A stretch of DNA of 44,916 nt, from NCBI GenBank assembly GCA_944383275.1, contig CALWOV010000002.1, positions 71,514-116,429 of the forward strand. The letters are read 5' to 3'. Within the stretch, counting starts at the first letter, position 1. The number at the start of each line of letters is the position of its first letter. The notes under the pieces are model-generated. The model worked only from the letters and a program-made list of their open reading frames with translations, did not search any database and was not told the origin of the DNA. Source of the DNA: an uncultured Clostridia bacterium. Lineage in GTDB: Bacteria; Bacillota; Clostridia; Christensenellales; UBA1242. The position numbers and the translations under genes were made by a program. Below, piece after piece: positions 1-7,306 of this stretch.

Positions 1-1
1 A

Positions 2-181
2 CCACCATTGTTTTCAAATAATGGTTATGCTTGGTCTGCTGTATTAACTAGCAGATTCACAATAGAAGAGATAATAGGTAAAACAGTTATAATTCACGAT
101 AAACCTGATGATTTCACTTCTCAACCAGCAGGCAATTCTGGTGTAAGAATTGCGTGTGGAATTATAAAAGTTGATGAATAA
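2..181 (+). CDS. sodC: Cu/Zn superoxide dismutase, C-terminal part (5' end outside window)
   Basis: Frame 2 from the window edge is open and ends in TAA, giving 59 residues. They match the C-terminus of bacterial SodC: the segment TVIIHDKPDDF carries the conserved copper-ligand His, and GNSGVRIACGI carries the conserved active-site Arg and the disulfide Cys. The family dismutates superoxide, in Gram-positives usually at the cell surface or as a lipoprotein; the N-terminus that would show this is outside the window. A superoxide reductase gene follows on the same strand, so this corner is an oxygen-defence locus. Identity is firm from the motifs; catalytic competence cannot be judged from a fragment. 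Confidence 0.85.
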   Translation, partial: PPLFSNNGYAWSAVLTSRFTIEEIIGKTVIIHDKPDDFTSQPAGNSGVRIACGIIKVDE

Positions 182-254
182 AATTTAAATGCTTTTAATA
201 GATTATTTTTTCTATTTATGTTATACTTGGTGTGTAAAAAATTAAACTTATAAT

Positions 255-272
255 TTTTTAGTTAACTAAAAA
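255..272. promoter_or_regulatory. perfect 18-bp palindrome between sodC and superoxide reductase genes
   Basis: TTTTTAGTTAACTAAAAA is a perfect palindrome with no loop, about 75 bases after the sodC stop and 120 bases before the superoxide reductase start. It could be an operator for an oxidative-stress regulator, or a weak terminator stem. The AT-rich background makes short palindromes common, so the role is open. Confidence 0.3.
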
Positions 273-394
273 CATTTTAATAGTTCAATTTGGTTTTTTA
301 TTTTTTGTAATTAAATCAATAATTCAAATTAAGTGTTAATTATAAAATATATTTATAAGTTTAATGAATGATTATAAAAACTAAGGAGAAATAA

Positions 395-781
395 ATGAAA
401 ACATTAGTATTTTATCGTTGTAAACATTGTGGTAATGTAGTTGTTAAATTAGTGGATAAAGGGGTTCCTGTTTTTTGTTGTGGGGAACAAATGGAAGTTT
501 TAAATGCAAACACCACCGATGCAGCGCTTGAAAAACACGTTCCTGTTTTGGAAAGCAACGGAAGTAAAATAAAAGTAACAGTTGGTTCTACTTTACATCC
601 AATGTTAGAAGAACATTATATTCAGTTTATTGTTGTAAAAACCAATCTAGGATATGTTGTTAAGCATTTAAACCCTAACGAACAACCAATTGCTGAATTA
701 GCTCTACTTGAAAATGAAAAAGTAGAAGAAATATATGAATATTGTAATTTGCATGGCTTGTGGATGTTAAAAACTAATTAA
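395..781 (+). CDS. dfx: desulfoferrodoxin (class I superoxide reductase)
   Basis: A 128-residue protein with both iron centres of desulfoferrodoxin. The N-terminal desulforedoxin-like site has Cys9, Cys12, Cys28 and Cys29. The catalytic centre has His48 (in EKHVP, with the preceding Lys47 that guides superoxide), His68 and His74 (LHPMLEEHY), and Cys117 and His120 (CNLHGLW). It reduces superoxide to hydrogen peroxide without releasing oxygen, the typical anaerobe solution, in the cytoplasm with rubredoxin-like donors. Length and motif spacing are normal for the family. The start follows AAGGAGAAATAA at the right distance. It lies directly after sodC, pairing two different superoxide-removing enzymes; a hairpin terminator follows at 833-863. 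Confidence 0.95.
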   Translation: MKTLVFYRCKHCGNVVVKLVDKGVPVFCCGEQMEVLNANTTDAALEKHVPVLESNGSKIKVTVGSTLHPMLEEHYIQFIVVKTNLGYVVKHLNPNEQPIAELALLENEKVEEIYEYCNLHGLWMLKTN

Positions 782-832
782 TTACGAAAAAAATTACTTG
801 GCTAAATTTTATAGTTAAGTGATAAAAAAATA

Positions 833-863
833 AAAGTTAGTTGTAGTTTTTAGCAACTAACTT
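833..863 (+). terminator. hairpin terminator after superoxide reductase gene
   Basis: AAAGTTAGTTG and CAACTAACTTT form an 11-bp perfect stem around a 9-10 base loop, followed by ATATTTT. The trailing T run is short, so termination strength is uncertain. Confidence 0.6.
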
Positions 864-907
864 TATATTTTCATTAATTTTATATAATATATTATAAAAT
901 TCCAGGC

Positions 908-936
908 TTGAATTTTTATTAAAAATGTGCTATAAT
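908..936 (+). promoter_or_regulatory. sigma-A type promoter of gmk
   Basis: TTGAAT (908-913), 17-bp spacer, TATAAT (931-936) with the TGTGC extension just before it (extended -10). Transcription would start near 943, leaving a leader of about 20 bases that holds AAGGAG. Confidence 0.75.
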
Positions 937-964
937 TGATATATAAATTTAAGGAGTTTTAAAA

Positions 965-1594
965 ATGATAGTTTTTTTGTCAGGTGTTTCGGGAAGTGGG
1001 AAAAATACAATTATAAATTATTTACTCTCTGACCTTGAAAAAGTTAAAGGTGAAAAAATAAAAGATATAATTTATATAGTTTCTTCAACAACTAGAAAAA
1101 TGCGAGTTGAAGATAATGAAAGAGAAGGAAAACCTTATCATTTCATTTCTAAAGAAGAATTTGAAAAAGGTATAAATAATGATGAGTTTTTTGAATGGAA
1201 TAATGTTCATGGTAACTATTATGGCGTTCCGAAAGAAAGCATAGAACTTGCAAAGCAAAAAGATGTTTTGGTTATTAAAGATATAGATGTAGATGGACAT
1301 AGAACATATCTTGAAAAATTAAAAGATAGTGATGTTAAAACCTTTTCTATATTTTTAACATTATCACCAGAAATTTTAAGCGAAAGACTAAAAGCTCGTG
1401 GTGAAGATGAAGAAAGTATAAAATTAAGACTTTCTCGTGCTGAACATGAAAACAAAGCAGTAAAAGATTATGACTTTGTTGTTCAGAACACGAACTCTAA
1501 ATTAACATCAAAACTTATAGGATATAAAATTTTGCAAGAAATGCAAAGTTCCGATTCTAGTGAAAAAAGTTCAGAAGTCTGTCAGTCAATGTAA
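965..1594 (+). CDS. gmk: guanylate kinase
   Basis: A 209-residue P-loop kinase converting GMP to GDP with ATP. The P-loop is GVSGSGKNT (residues 7-15); the usual GxSGxGKGT/S has a Gly or Ala where this one has Asn. The GMP-binding part follows: STTRKMRVEDNEREGKPYHF (the conserved S-T-T-R-x2-R region, here partly altered), then FFEWNNVHGNYYG, which carries the Glu and Tyr that contact GMP, and the lid Arg in LSERLKARGEDEES. Length is normal (about 200-210). The last 20 residues are Ser-rich and poorly conserved. It has its own extended -10 promoter and a terminator shared with the convergent zinc-ribbon operon. It could be a paralogue rather than the sole gmk, as no other copy is visible here. 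Confidence 0.88.
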   Translation: MIVFLSGVSGSGKNTIINYLLSDLEKVKGEKIKDIIYIVSSTTRKMRVEDNEREGKPYHFISKEEFEKGINNDEFFEWNNVHGNYYGVPKESIELAKQKDVLVIKDIDVDGHRTYLEKLKDSDVKTFSIFLTLSPEILSERLKARGEDEESIKLRLSRAEHENKAVKDYDFVVQNTNSKLTSKLIGYKILQEMQSSDSSEKSSEVCQSM

Positions 1595-1595
1595 T

Positions 1596-1621
1596 AAAAA
1601 AACAGCATACGCTGTTTTTTT
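1596..1621. terminator. bidirectional terminator between gmk and the SPFH/zinc-ribbon operon
   Basis: AAAAAACAGC-ATAC-GCTGTTTTTT gives a stem flanked by A and T runs on both sides, so it can end transcripts from either strand. It lies between two convergent stop codons. Confidence 0.85.
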
Positions 1622-2048
1622 ATTTATCATTTTTTTGTTTTTTTATGTTTTTAATTATTGAAACAATTCCACTTATTAATAAACAAATACCTATTATTAT
1701 GAAAATCAATAGAACAATAAATAAAATAGGGAATTCATCTTCAAAAAGGTCATCTTCATCTAAAATTTCAAAAAGTGGTATAAGTGGAATAAGAACAAAT
1801 AAAAGCCCTATAACCATAAAAATTATATCTTTAATTATATTTGCGTTAAATATTTTTTTCGATTGATGTGTTGTTAGAACAACTTTATTAGAAGCATTGT
1901 TGTTTACATTTTCGTTTGTGACATTACTGTTTACAGTGGCATTTTGTTCGTCATTAAAATGTAAAAATGCTCCACAGTATTCACACTTTTCTTGATTTTT
2001 TTTAACTTTTGCGCCACAATTTGGACATTGTAAATTTTTAACTGACAT
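1620..2048 (-). CDS. zinc-ribbon membrane protein
   Basis: A 142-residue protein. An N-terminal zinc ribbon has CPNCG (from residue 8) and CEYCG (from residue 23); a polar Asn-rich linker follows to about residue 65, then two strongly hydrophobic segments (about 73-91 and 104-128) separated by an acidic loop (EILDEDDLFEDEF). The short C-terminus is basic. It is the last gene of the minus-strand operon that begins with the SPFH gene, 12 bases after the previous gene, whose product has a very similar zinc ribbon, so these two are probably paralogues. Specific function unknown; a membrane-anchored partner of the SPFH protein is an inference from context. Confidence 0.75.
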   Translation of the reverse strand: MSVKNLQCPNCGAKVKKNQEKCEYCGAFLHFNDEQNATVNSNVTNENVNNNASNKVVLTTHQSKKIFNANIIKDIIFMVIGLLFVLIPLIPLFEILDEDDLFEDEFPILFIVLLIFIIIGICLLISGIVSIIKNIKKQKNDK

Positions 2049-2060
2049 AATTTAAACCTA

Positions 2061-2441
2061 TTATTTTTTTTTACTTAATACTGAACCAACTATTAAAAGA
2101 ATTATTCCAGCAGGTGGAGCAGGAAATAAACAACAAATTCCTGCAATTATCATTATTGTTCCTATAATTCTTTTTGCTGTGCGTTTTTGTGGTTGTTCAG
2201 TATTTTTAACAATTTCATCAACTTCTTTTTGCAAATCATTTGACGAGTTTGTGTCATTTTTAATGATTATATTTACATTTTGGGTGTTCTGTCCATTTTC
2301 TCTTATTTCCATTGTAGAGTTATCATTAAAATTTTCATTTGTTTGTTCAAAATCAACACTTGCTCCACAATAGTCGCACTTTTCTTGATTTTTGTTTATT
2401 TTTGCACCACAGCAAGGACAAGCAAGTTTTCTAACTTTCAT
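2061..2441 (-). CDS. zinc-ribbon membrane protein, paralogue of the next gene
   Basis: A 126-residue protein with an N-terminal zinc ribbon (CPCCG from residue 8, CDYCG from residue 23) nearly identical in spacing to the gene downstream, a polar linker rich in Asn/Thr/Glu (residues 35-90), and a C-terminal hydrophobic hairpin ending in a Lys cluster. The start codon overlaps the stop of the preceding gene as TAATG, which points to translational coupling. The ribbon probably faces the cytoplasm. No enzyme motif is seen. Confidence 0.75.
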   Translation of the reverse strand: MKVRKLACPCCGAKINKNQEKCDYCGASVDFEQTNENFNDNSTMEIRENGQNTQNVNIIIKNDTNSSNDLQKEVDEIVKNTEQPQKRTAKRIIGTIMIIAGICCLFPAPPAGIILLIVGSVLSKKK

Positions 2442-2887
2442 TATTTATTGTCTTTATTTTCCTTTTTTTCTTCTTCGGCTTTTCTTTCATGATAGTTTTT
2501 ATATCCTATTTGGTGGTTATCGCCTTCGTCCCATTTTTTTCCACCCGTTGCAAGTAAACTTAAAACCAATGCAACTGCAGCTATTATTGCAATAATAGGA
2601 AGAATAATGTTTTCTGGAATAGTTATTGCAGAAATTAAACAAATCAATGCAACTACAAGTAAGCCAGCACCAACCCAAATTTTAAATTTCTTTATAGTTG
2701 ATATATTTTGTTGAAAGCAACCTTGCAAAATAATTATAAGCCCTAAACCACCAGCCAAAATAACTCCAGCCCAAGCCAAGTTAAAGAACCCAAATGTATC
2801 TGGCACTGTAATAGATAAAAGCCACAATACAGCAGCAACAACAACTATTAAAGCGCCAAGAATTTTGAAACCTAAATTTCTACTCAT
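2441..2887 (-). CDS. four-helix membrane protein of the SPFH operon
   Basis: A 148-residue protein with four predicted membrane helices (about residues 8-26, 36-54, 70-88, 93-113) and a charged cytoplasmic-type tail rich in Lys and Glu. I do not recognise a family. It is fourth in the SPFH operon, 16 bases after the previous gene, with RBS AAAGGAGAAAA. Its small size and position between zinc-ribbon/NfeD-like membrane genes suggest a structural membrane component of the same complex (inference). Confidence 0.7.
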   Translation of the reverse strand: MSRNLGFKILGALIVVVAAVLWLLSITVPDTFGFFNLAWAGVILAGGLGLIIILQGCFQQNISTIKKFKIWVGAGLLVVALICLISAITIPENIILPIIAIIAAVALVLSLLATGGKKWDEGDNHQIGYKNYHERKAEEEKKENKDNK

Positions 2888-2903
2888 TATTTTTCTCCTT
2901 TAT

Positions 2904-3323
2904 TTATCTTAATATAACATTATGTGATACTGCCGATATTTTATCGCCTTCAGTAATAACAATTGATGAAAAATGTTTATATTCTCTTACAACGCCACCT
3001 ATGCGTATGTTTATATTTTTTGTGTTTTCATCTGCAGATAAAACAGTGTATTTGCCAGGTAATAAGTCGCTGTCTTTTTCGCAAACATACTCTTTCCCAC
3101 GTTCAAGTAAAAAATCACCTTTATTTAATGTTACTTTCACATTGCCGTGGTCATCAATTACTTTTCCATCTTTTGTATATCTCACGCCATCTGATACATA
3201 AACTCCGTCAACACGGTATTGCGAGTTGTTTTTGTGTTTTACAATTGCAGTAATTATCCAAGCCAAAGCAACGACCACAAGCACAACCGACACGCATATA
3301 AGCGCAATTTCACTCCAAACCAT
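2904..3323 (-). CDS. single-pass membrane protein with C-terminal beta-rich domain
   Basis: A 139-residue protein: one N-terminal membrane helix (residues 4-28), a Lys/His stop-transfer patch, then a soluble domain of about 105 residues rich in Val, Gly and Asp (e.g. VDGVYVSDGVRYTKDGKVID) that looks all-beta, with a later block EYVCEKDSDLLPGKYTVLSA. I do not recognise the family. Third gene of the SPFH operon, 24 bases after the zinc-ribbon gene; RBS TAAAGGAG. The position matches that of a membrane partner in ydjGHI-like operons, but sequence similarity to YdjH cannot be tested here. Confidence 0.7.
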   Translation of the reverse strand: MVWSEIALICVSVVLVVVALAWIITAIVKHKNNSQYRVDGVYVSDGVRYTKDGKVIDDHGNVKVTLNKGDFLLERGKEYVCEKDSDLLPGKYTVLSADENTKNINIRIGGVVREYKHFSSIVITEGDKISAVSHNVILR

Positions 3324-3347
3324 AATAACTCCTTTAAAATTTATTTT

Positions 3348-4445
3348 TTAATCACCAAATAATAAATATAATGCAGTTATTCCACCAATAACAATTAATG
3401 CAAGCAAAACGGTAAAAAACACTTTTAAACCTGAAACTGGTGTTTTTCCTGTAATTTTACCTGTGTCACCATTTATATAAAAGTTAAATAATTTTCCTTT
3501 ATATTTGTGATGCCCAATATAAACAGGAACTAATATATATTTATATTTGTTTTTAAGAAACGCTGTGTTAATATTTACATAGTCTTTTACATCATAATCA
3601 TATCTTGCTAAGATCTGATTTTCTATTCTATTTTTAATAATTCCTTGTCCTTCCTTCCAACACACTGCACCATCTTTGTTATAAGTGCTTGCAGAATAAC
3701 CACGCAAAAACTCTGATTTATAAGTTGGTGCGTTGTTGGTTGGAAAAGGTGAGATTGAATTTAACACATTGCTTGCAATGTTAGATGAAGCCTGAACTAA
3801 AACATCATCAAAATTAGCATTAATATTTCCATTAATATTGAAATATCTGATATGAGATTGTGTTACAGGTCTTCCATTTACCATATGTGTTGTGGTATAG
3901 GTTTTTCCAAGACGACCATTATAGTTAGATTGCGTTTCACTATCAAAAGTGAAAACAGGATTATAAACGCCGTGAATATTTTCTGGATTAGCACTTTTTT
4001 TGAAATTCTTTGGAGCATAAAGTTTCTTTCTAGCCCAAGTTTTTGCTATTAAAGATGCTTTTTCTTTATCTACTTTAAAAGGAACAACACCTTGTGGCTT
4101 AAGTCCAGGTAAATCTTCAGTTTTAATTATGTTGCTAGTTCCACAAAAAGGGCAAGTAAGTGCAACTTCTTGCTTGTTTATAATTTCTTTTGCACCACAA
4201 CTTTTACATTGATATACTTCTGCTTCTTTCCAAACACGAGCGTGATTTAAAAGATCTGCTAAATCTTGTTCGGTTACTTTTGTTGAATTGTCAACATCAA
4301 ACATTCCACCACAATATTGGCAATGCATTTTTTGTGTTTTAGGGTCAAACACTGCTTGCCCACCACAGTTAGGACAATAATAAGCAGAAGTATCTAGTTT
4401 TTCATCGGAATATAATTTTTCTTCTGCTGTTTTGTTTTGTGTCAT
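3348..4445 (-). CDS. TFIIB-type zinc-ribbon membrane protein (YdjG-like)
   Basis: A 365-residue protein if started at the ATG at 4445, which overlaps the stop of the SPFH gene as ATGA; a longer in-frame start 30 bases upstream is less likely. Two zinc ribbons lie at the N-terminus (CPNCG...CQYCG near residues 23-45 and CKSCG...CPFCG near residues 80-105), then a long soluble region (about 120-330) with KDYVNINTAFL and a KYILVPVYIGHHKYKGKLF block, and one C-terminal membrane helix. The order zinc ribbons, soluble domain, single tail helix, next to an SPFH-zinc-ribbon gene, resembles Bacillus YdjG beside YdjI. Those proteins form a membrane complex linked to envelope stress; that role here is inference. 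Confidence 0.75.
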   Translation of the reverse strand: MTQNKTAEEKLYSDEKLDTSAYYCPNCGGQAVFDPKTQKMHCQYCGGMFDVDNSTKVTEQDLADLLNHARVWKEAEVYQCKSCGAKEIINKQEVALTCPFCGTSNIIKTEDLPGLKPQGVVPFKVDKEKASLIAKTWARKKLYAPKNFKKSANPENIHGVYNPVFTFDSETQSNYNGRLGKTYTTTHMVNGRPVTQSHIRYFNINGNINANFDDVLVQASSNIASNVLNSISPFPTNNAPTYKSEFLRGYSASTYNKDGAVCWKEGQGIIKNRIENQILARYDYDVKDYVNINTAFLKNKYKYILVPVYIGHHKYKGKLFNFYINGDTGKITGKTPVSGLKVFFTVLLALIVIGGITALYLLFGD

Positions 4446-5467
4446 TTTACAATTTTCTCCCCACATTCTGGGCAAAATTTAGTGTTTGCTTTAAGTTCTG
4501 TTCCACATTTTGGGCAAGTAGGTTTAAGATTAGCGCCACATTCTGGGCAGAATTTTGGCGTTCCGTTTAATGTTGCACCACAACTTGGGCATTGATGCTG
4601 TTTTGCCACTTGTTGATTGTTTACTTGTTGCATATTAGCAGAGAACATATTTCCCATACCCATGCCCATACCAAAGCCCATTCCAGCACCCATAGTGCTT
4701 CCTGCCATTCCTGGATTTTTTGCAGCTTCTTTCATAGCTTCCAAAGTTTCCATTTGTGTGTAAACATCCATATTTCCACGCATCATTCCCAAACTTGTGT
4801 TTTTATCAAGTGCTTTTTCTAACTCTTCTGGAAGTGAAAAACTTTCAAAAACAAATTTTGTAAGTTCAAGACCAATACCTTTAAAGTCTTCTGCAACTTT
4901 CTTTTCAACAATATCAGAAAGTTCTTGCAAGTTTGCTGCCATATCAAGCACAGGTATTTTGCATTCCCCAATAGCATCAGATATTCCACTTACAACAAAA
5001 CTTCGCAAATAATCGGTTATTTGAGATGTTTCAAAACTTGTGTTTGTTCCACTTAAATTTTTCATAAATTCATATGCGTCAGCAACCCTAAATGAATAGT
5101 TACCAAAACCACGAATTCTAACTGCGCCATAATCTTTATCGCGAACTAAAATTGGGTTAAGTGTGCCCCATTTTTGATTAGTGAATTGCTTAGTATTAAC
5201 AAAATATATGTCGGATTTAAAAGGTGTTTCAAACCCATATTTCCACGACATAAGTTTTGTTAAAATAGGCATATTGTTTGAATCAAGTTTATAATACCCA
5301 GGTAAAAATACATCTGCAAGACGACCCTTGTCAACAAAAATTACAACTTGGCTTTCTCTAACTGTTAAGGCTGAACCTTTGTTAACATGATCTTTTGTAA
5401 TAGGGTATTTCCAAACTATAAGATTACTACTAGTGTCTGTCCATTCAATATTTTTTAAAATTCCCAT
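4442..5467 (-). CDS. SPFH-domain protein with C-terminal double zinc ribbon (YdjI / virion-core-like)
   Basis: A 341-residue protein. Residues 1-250 form the SPFH (stomatin/flotillin-type) domain: an ESQVVIFVDKGRLADVFLPGYY opening, RIRGFGNYSFRVADAYEFM, and a helical KFVFESFSLPEELEKALDKN part. A Gly/Met-rich linker follows (about 255-283), then two zinc ribbons (CPSCG...CPECG and CPKCG...CPECG) in the last 50 residues. Such proteins assemble into membrane-associated oligomers. First gene of a six-gene minus operon with its own promoter (5498-5526) and RBS AGAAGGAGAAA. Bacillus YdjI, which recruits PspA with YdjG and YdjH, is the closest layout I know; no PspA gene is in this window. Confidence 0.85.
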   Translation of the reverse strand: MGILKNIEWTDTSSNLIVWKYPITKDHVNKGSALTVRESQVVIFVDKGRLADVFLPGYYKLDSNNMPILTKLMSWKYGFETPFKSDIYFVNTKQFTNQKWGTLNPILVRDKDYGAVRIRGFGNYSFRVADAYEFMKNLSGTNTSFETSQITDYLRSFVVSGISDAIGECKIPVLDMAANLQELSDIVEKKVAEDFKGIGLELTKFVFESFSLPEELEKALDKNTSLGMMRGNMDVYTQMETLEAMKEAAKNPGMAGSTMGAGMGFGMGMGMGNMFSANMQQVNNQQVAKQHQCPSCGATLNGTPKFCPECGANLKPTCPKCGTELKANTKFCPECGEKIVK

Positions 5468-5497
5468 TGTTTTCTCCTTCTTAAATTAGTTACAAAA

Positions 5498-5526
5498 ATT
5501 ATAACATACATTAAAATAAAACACAA
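5498..5526 (-). promoter_or_regulatory. promoter of the SPFH/zinc-ribbon operon
   Basis: On the minus strand: TTGTGT (5526-5521), exactly 17 bp, TATAAT (5503-5498) preceded by TGT (extended -10). Start of transcription near 5491, leaving a leader of about 24 bases with the RBS. Confidence 0.75.
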
Positions 5527-5852
5527 CGAAATAAATTATTTTTATAAATATAACTTAAAATTTATGTCTTATAATATAAGTAATGTATGTAAGAACAAAA
5601 ATTTACTTTGATATTTACATAAACTAAGTTTAAAATTAAGTTACTAAAACATGAATTTTGGCACAAATTTGTTTAATTTGCAAAAAATTTTAAATATTAA
5701 AATCTTTATAATACTTAATTTATAACACTTTAATATATGAAATTTAATAAATTTAGTCCATTTTATCTATTTTATTTAAAATTTACAATTATTGGCATTA
5801 ATTTATAAAATTGTTATAAATATTATATTTTTTTTAGAACAAAATATAAAAA
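5527..5852. other. AT-rich intergenic region without recognisable gene
   Basis: Between the divergent SPFH operon and a small membrane-protein gene. It is almost pure A/T with no open frame of note and no hairpin terminator. It must hold the promoter of the small membrane gene (candidate TATAAT-like boxes are too many to choose between). Confidence 0.5.
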
Positions 5853-5865
5853 GGGGGTGAAAAGA

Positions 5866-6093
5866 ATGAATTATGTAATACCAAATTGGATAGCCTTAAT
5901 TATTTTACTTATAGGTGGAATAAATTGGGGACTAGTTGGAATTTTTAATTTTAACTTAGTAGAATGGATATTTGGTGGATACAATGCTGGTTCTATGATT
6001 ATCTATATACTTGTATTGATTTCAGCAATTTGGCTTATAATTGCTGCTTGTATGCAAGGCGCGATTTATTTAATGAATAAAAGTAGAAACTAA
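5866..6093 (+). CDS. small DUF378-type membrane protein
   Basis: A 75-residue protein with two or three membrane helices. The motif IALIILLIGGINWGLVGIF followed by VEWIFGG and a second helix (YILVLISAIWLIIAACM) is characteristic of the DUF378 family, whose function is unknown. I start at the ATG at 5866 because GGGGGTG (5853-5859) then serves as a well-spaced ribosome binding site; a GTG at 5857 would lie inside that site. Single gene with a terminator right after it. Confidence 0.8.
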   Translation: MNYVIPNWIALIILLIGGINWGLVGIFNFNLVEWIFGGYNAGSMIIYILVLISAIWLIIAACMQGAIYLMNKSRN

Positions 6094-6104
6094 AAAATGG
6101 ATAA

Positions 6105-6133
6105 ATAAAACAGTTTGAACTGTTTTATTTTTT
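6105..6133 (+). terminator. hairpin terminator after DUF378 gene
   Basis: AAAACAGTT-TG-AACTGTTTT (perfect stem) followed by ATTTTTTATTT. Confidence 0.8.
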
Positions 6134-6212
6134 ATTTCTAATAATAATATACAAAATATTAAAATTGACGATTAAAAAGTCATAAAAAAATTAGCAGTTT
6201 TTAAATTAAATG

Positions 6213-6221
6213 TGATATACT
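6213..6221 (+). promoter_or_regulatory. possible extended -10 of the ABC operon
   Basis: TGATATACT (6213-6221) within TGTGATATACT has the same TGTGA extension as other promoters here. The -35 is poor (TTAGCA with a 19-bp spacer). It would leave a long leader of about 130 bases; a closer start is possible. Confidence 0.35.
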
Positions 6222-6358
6222 AATTATATATAGTTAAATACTTTAATTTTAAGGCTTTTTATTGAAATAATTTTACATATTTCTTTTCTAACTATAAATA
6301 AAAATTTATATTATTATAATTTATTTCGTTTAAAATTCAACAAAAGGAGAATTGTTAA

Positions 6359-7306
6359 ATGAATATTATTGAAATAGAAAATTTAACACAAGATTATGGC
6401 CACGGTCGTGGTGTTTTTGATGTTTCTTTTGTTGTAAAAGAAGGTGAAGTTTTTGGTTTTTTAGGGCCTAATGGCGCAGGTAAATCAACAACAATTCGTC
6501 ATATAATGGGGTTTTCTAAACCACAAAAGGGTTTAATAAAAGTTTTTGGTTTAGAATCTTTTAAAAATTATTATAAAATTCTTAAAGATGTTGGATATTT
6601 ACCAGGCGAAATAGCACTTCCAGAAGGACTTACTGGTTGGGAATTTATTGATATGATGGGCAAGTTAAGGAACTCTAAAGATAAAGAAAGGCTTAACTAT
6701 TTGCTTGACAAGTTTAAACTAACGCCTTATGGTGAAACAAAAAAAATGAGTTTGGGTGATAAACGGAAACTTGCCATTGTTACAGCATTTATGAATGACC
6801 CTAAACTTTTAATTCTTGATGAGCCAACAAGTGGTCTTGACCCTGTTATGCAACAAACATTTATAGATTTTATTAAAGAAGAAAAAGCAAGGGGAAAAAC
6901 CATTCTATTATCTTCACATATTTTTAATGAAGTTGAAGCCACTTGTGATAGAATTTCTATAATTAAAGATGGACGAATTGTGTCAACATTTAATGCAAGT
7001 GATATTAAACACAATGAAAATAAGGTTTTCGAAATTACTTTTAAAACGATAAAAGAATTAAAAGAATTTAGCAAAGACTTACCTAAATGGAACGATAAAA
7101 TTGATAAATTGAAAAATATTTATTTAAAAAATATTAATGAAGAAAATTTGGTTGTTACAGTTGCTGTTAATGATAAAGATATAGATAAATTAATTGATAG
7201 AATAAGTAAGTTTAATATAACATCGTTTATACAAAATAAATTTACGCTAGAAGATTATTTTATGGGTTTCTATAAAGAAGATAAAAACTTTGGAGGCACA
7301 TTTTAA
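6359..7306 (+). CDS. ABC exporter ATP-binding protein 1
   Basis: A 315-residue ATPase. Walker A GPNGAGKST (about residues 38-46), a degenerate signature MSLGDKRKL instead of LSGGQ, Walker B LLILDEPTSGLDP and the H-loop His in LSSHIFNE. The stretch DVGYLPGEIALPEGLTG is typical of a subfamily of ABC-2 type exporters. The C-terminal 90 residues form an accessory domain. It is first of three genes; the next ATPase starts inside its stop codon (TAATG), and a permease follows, so the two ATPases probably form a heterodimer on one permease. RBS AAAGGAG. Substrate unknown; drug or peptide export is the usual role. Confidence 0.88.
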   Translation: MNIIEIENLTQDYGHGRGVFDVSFVVKEGEVFGFLGPNGAGKSTTIRHIMGFSKPQKGLIKVFGLESFKNYYKILKDVGYLPGEIALPEGLTGWEFIDMMGKLRNSKDKERLNYLLDKFKLTPYGETKKMSLGDKRKLAIVTAFMNDPKLLILDEPTSGLDPVMQQTFIDFIKEEKARGKTILLSSHIFNEVEATCDRISIIKDGRIVSTFNASDIKHNENKVFEITFKTIKELKEFSKDLPKWNDKIDKLKNIYLKNINEENLVVTVAVNDKDIDKLIDRISKFNITSFIQNKFTLEDYFMGFYKEDKNFGGTF

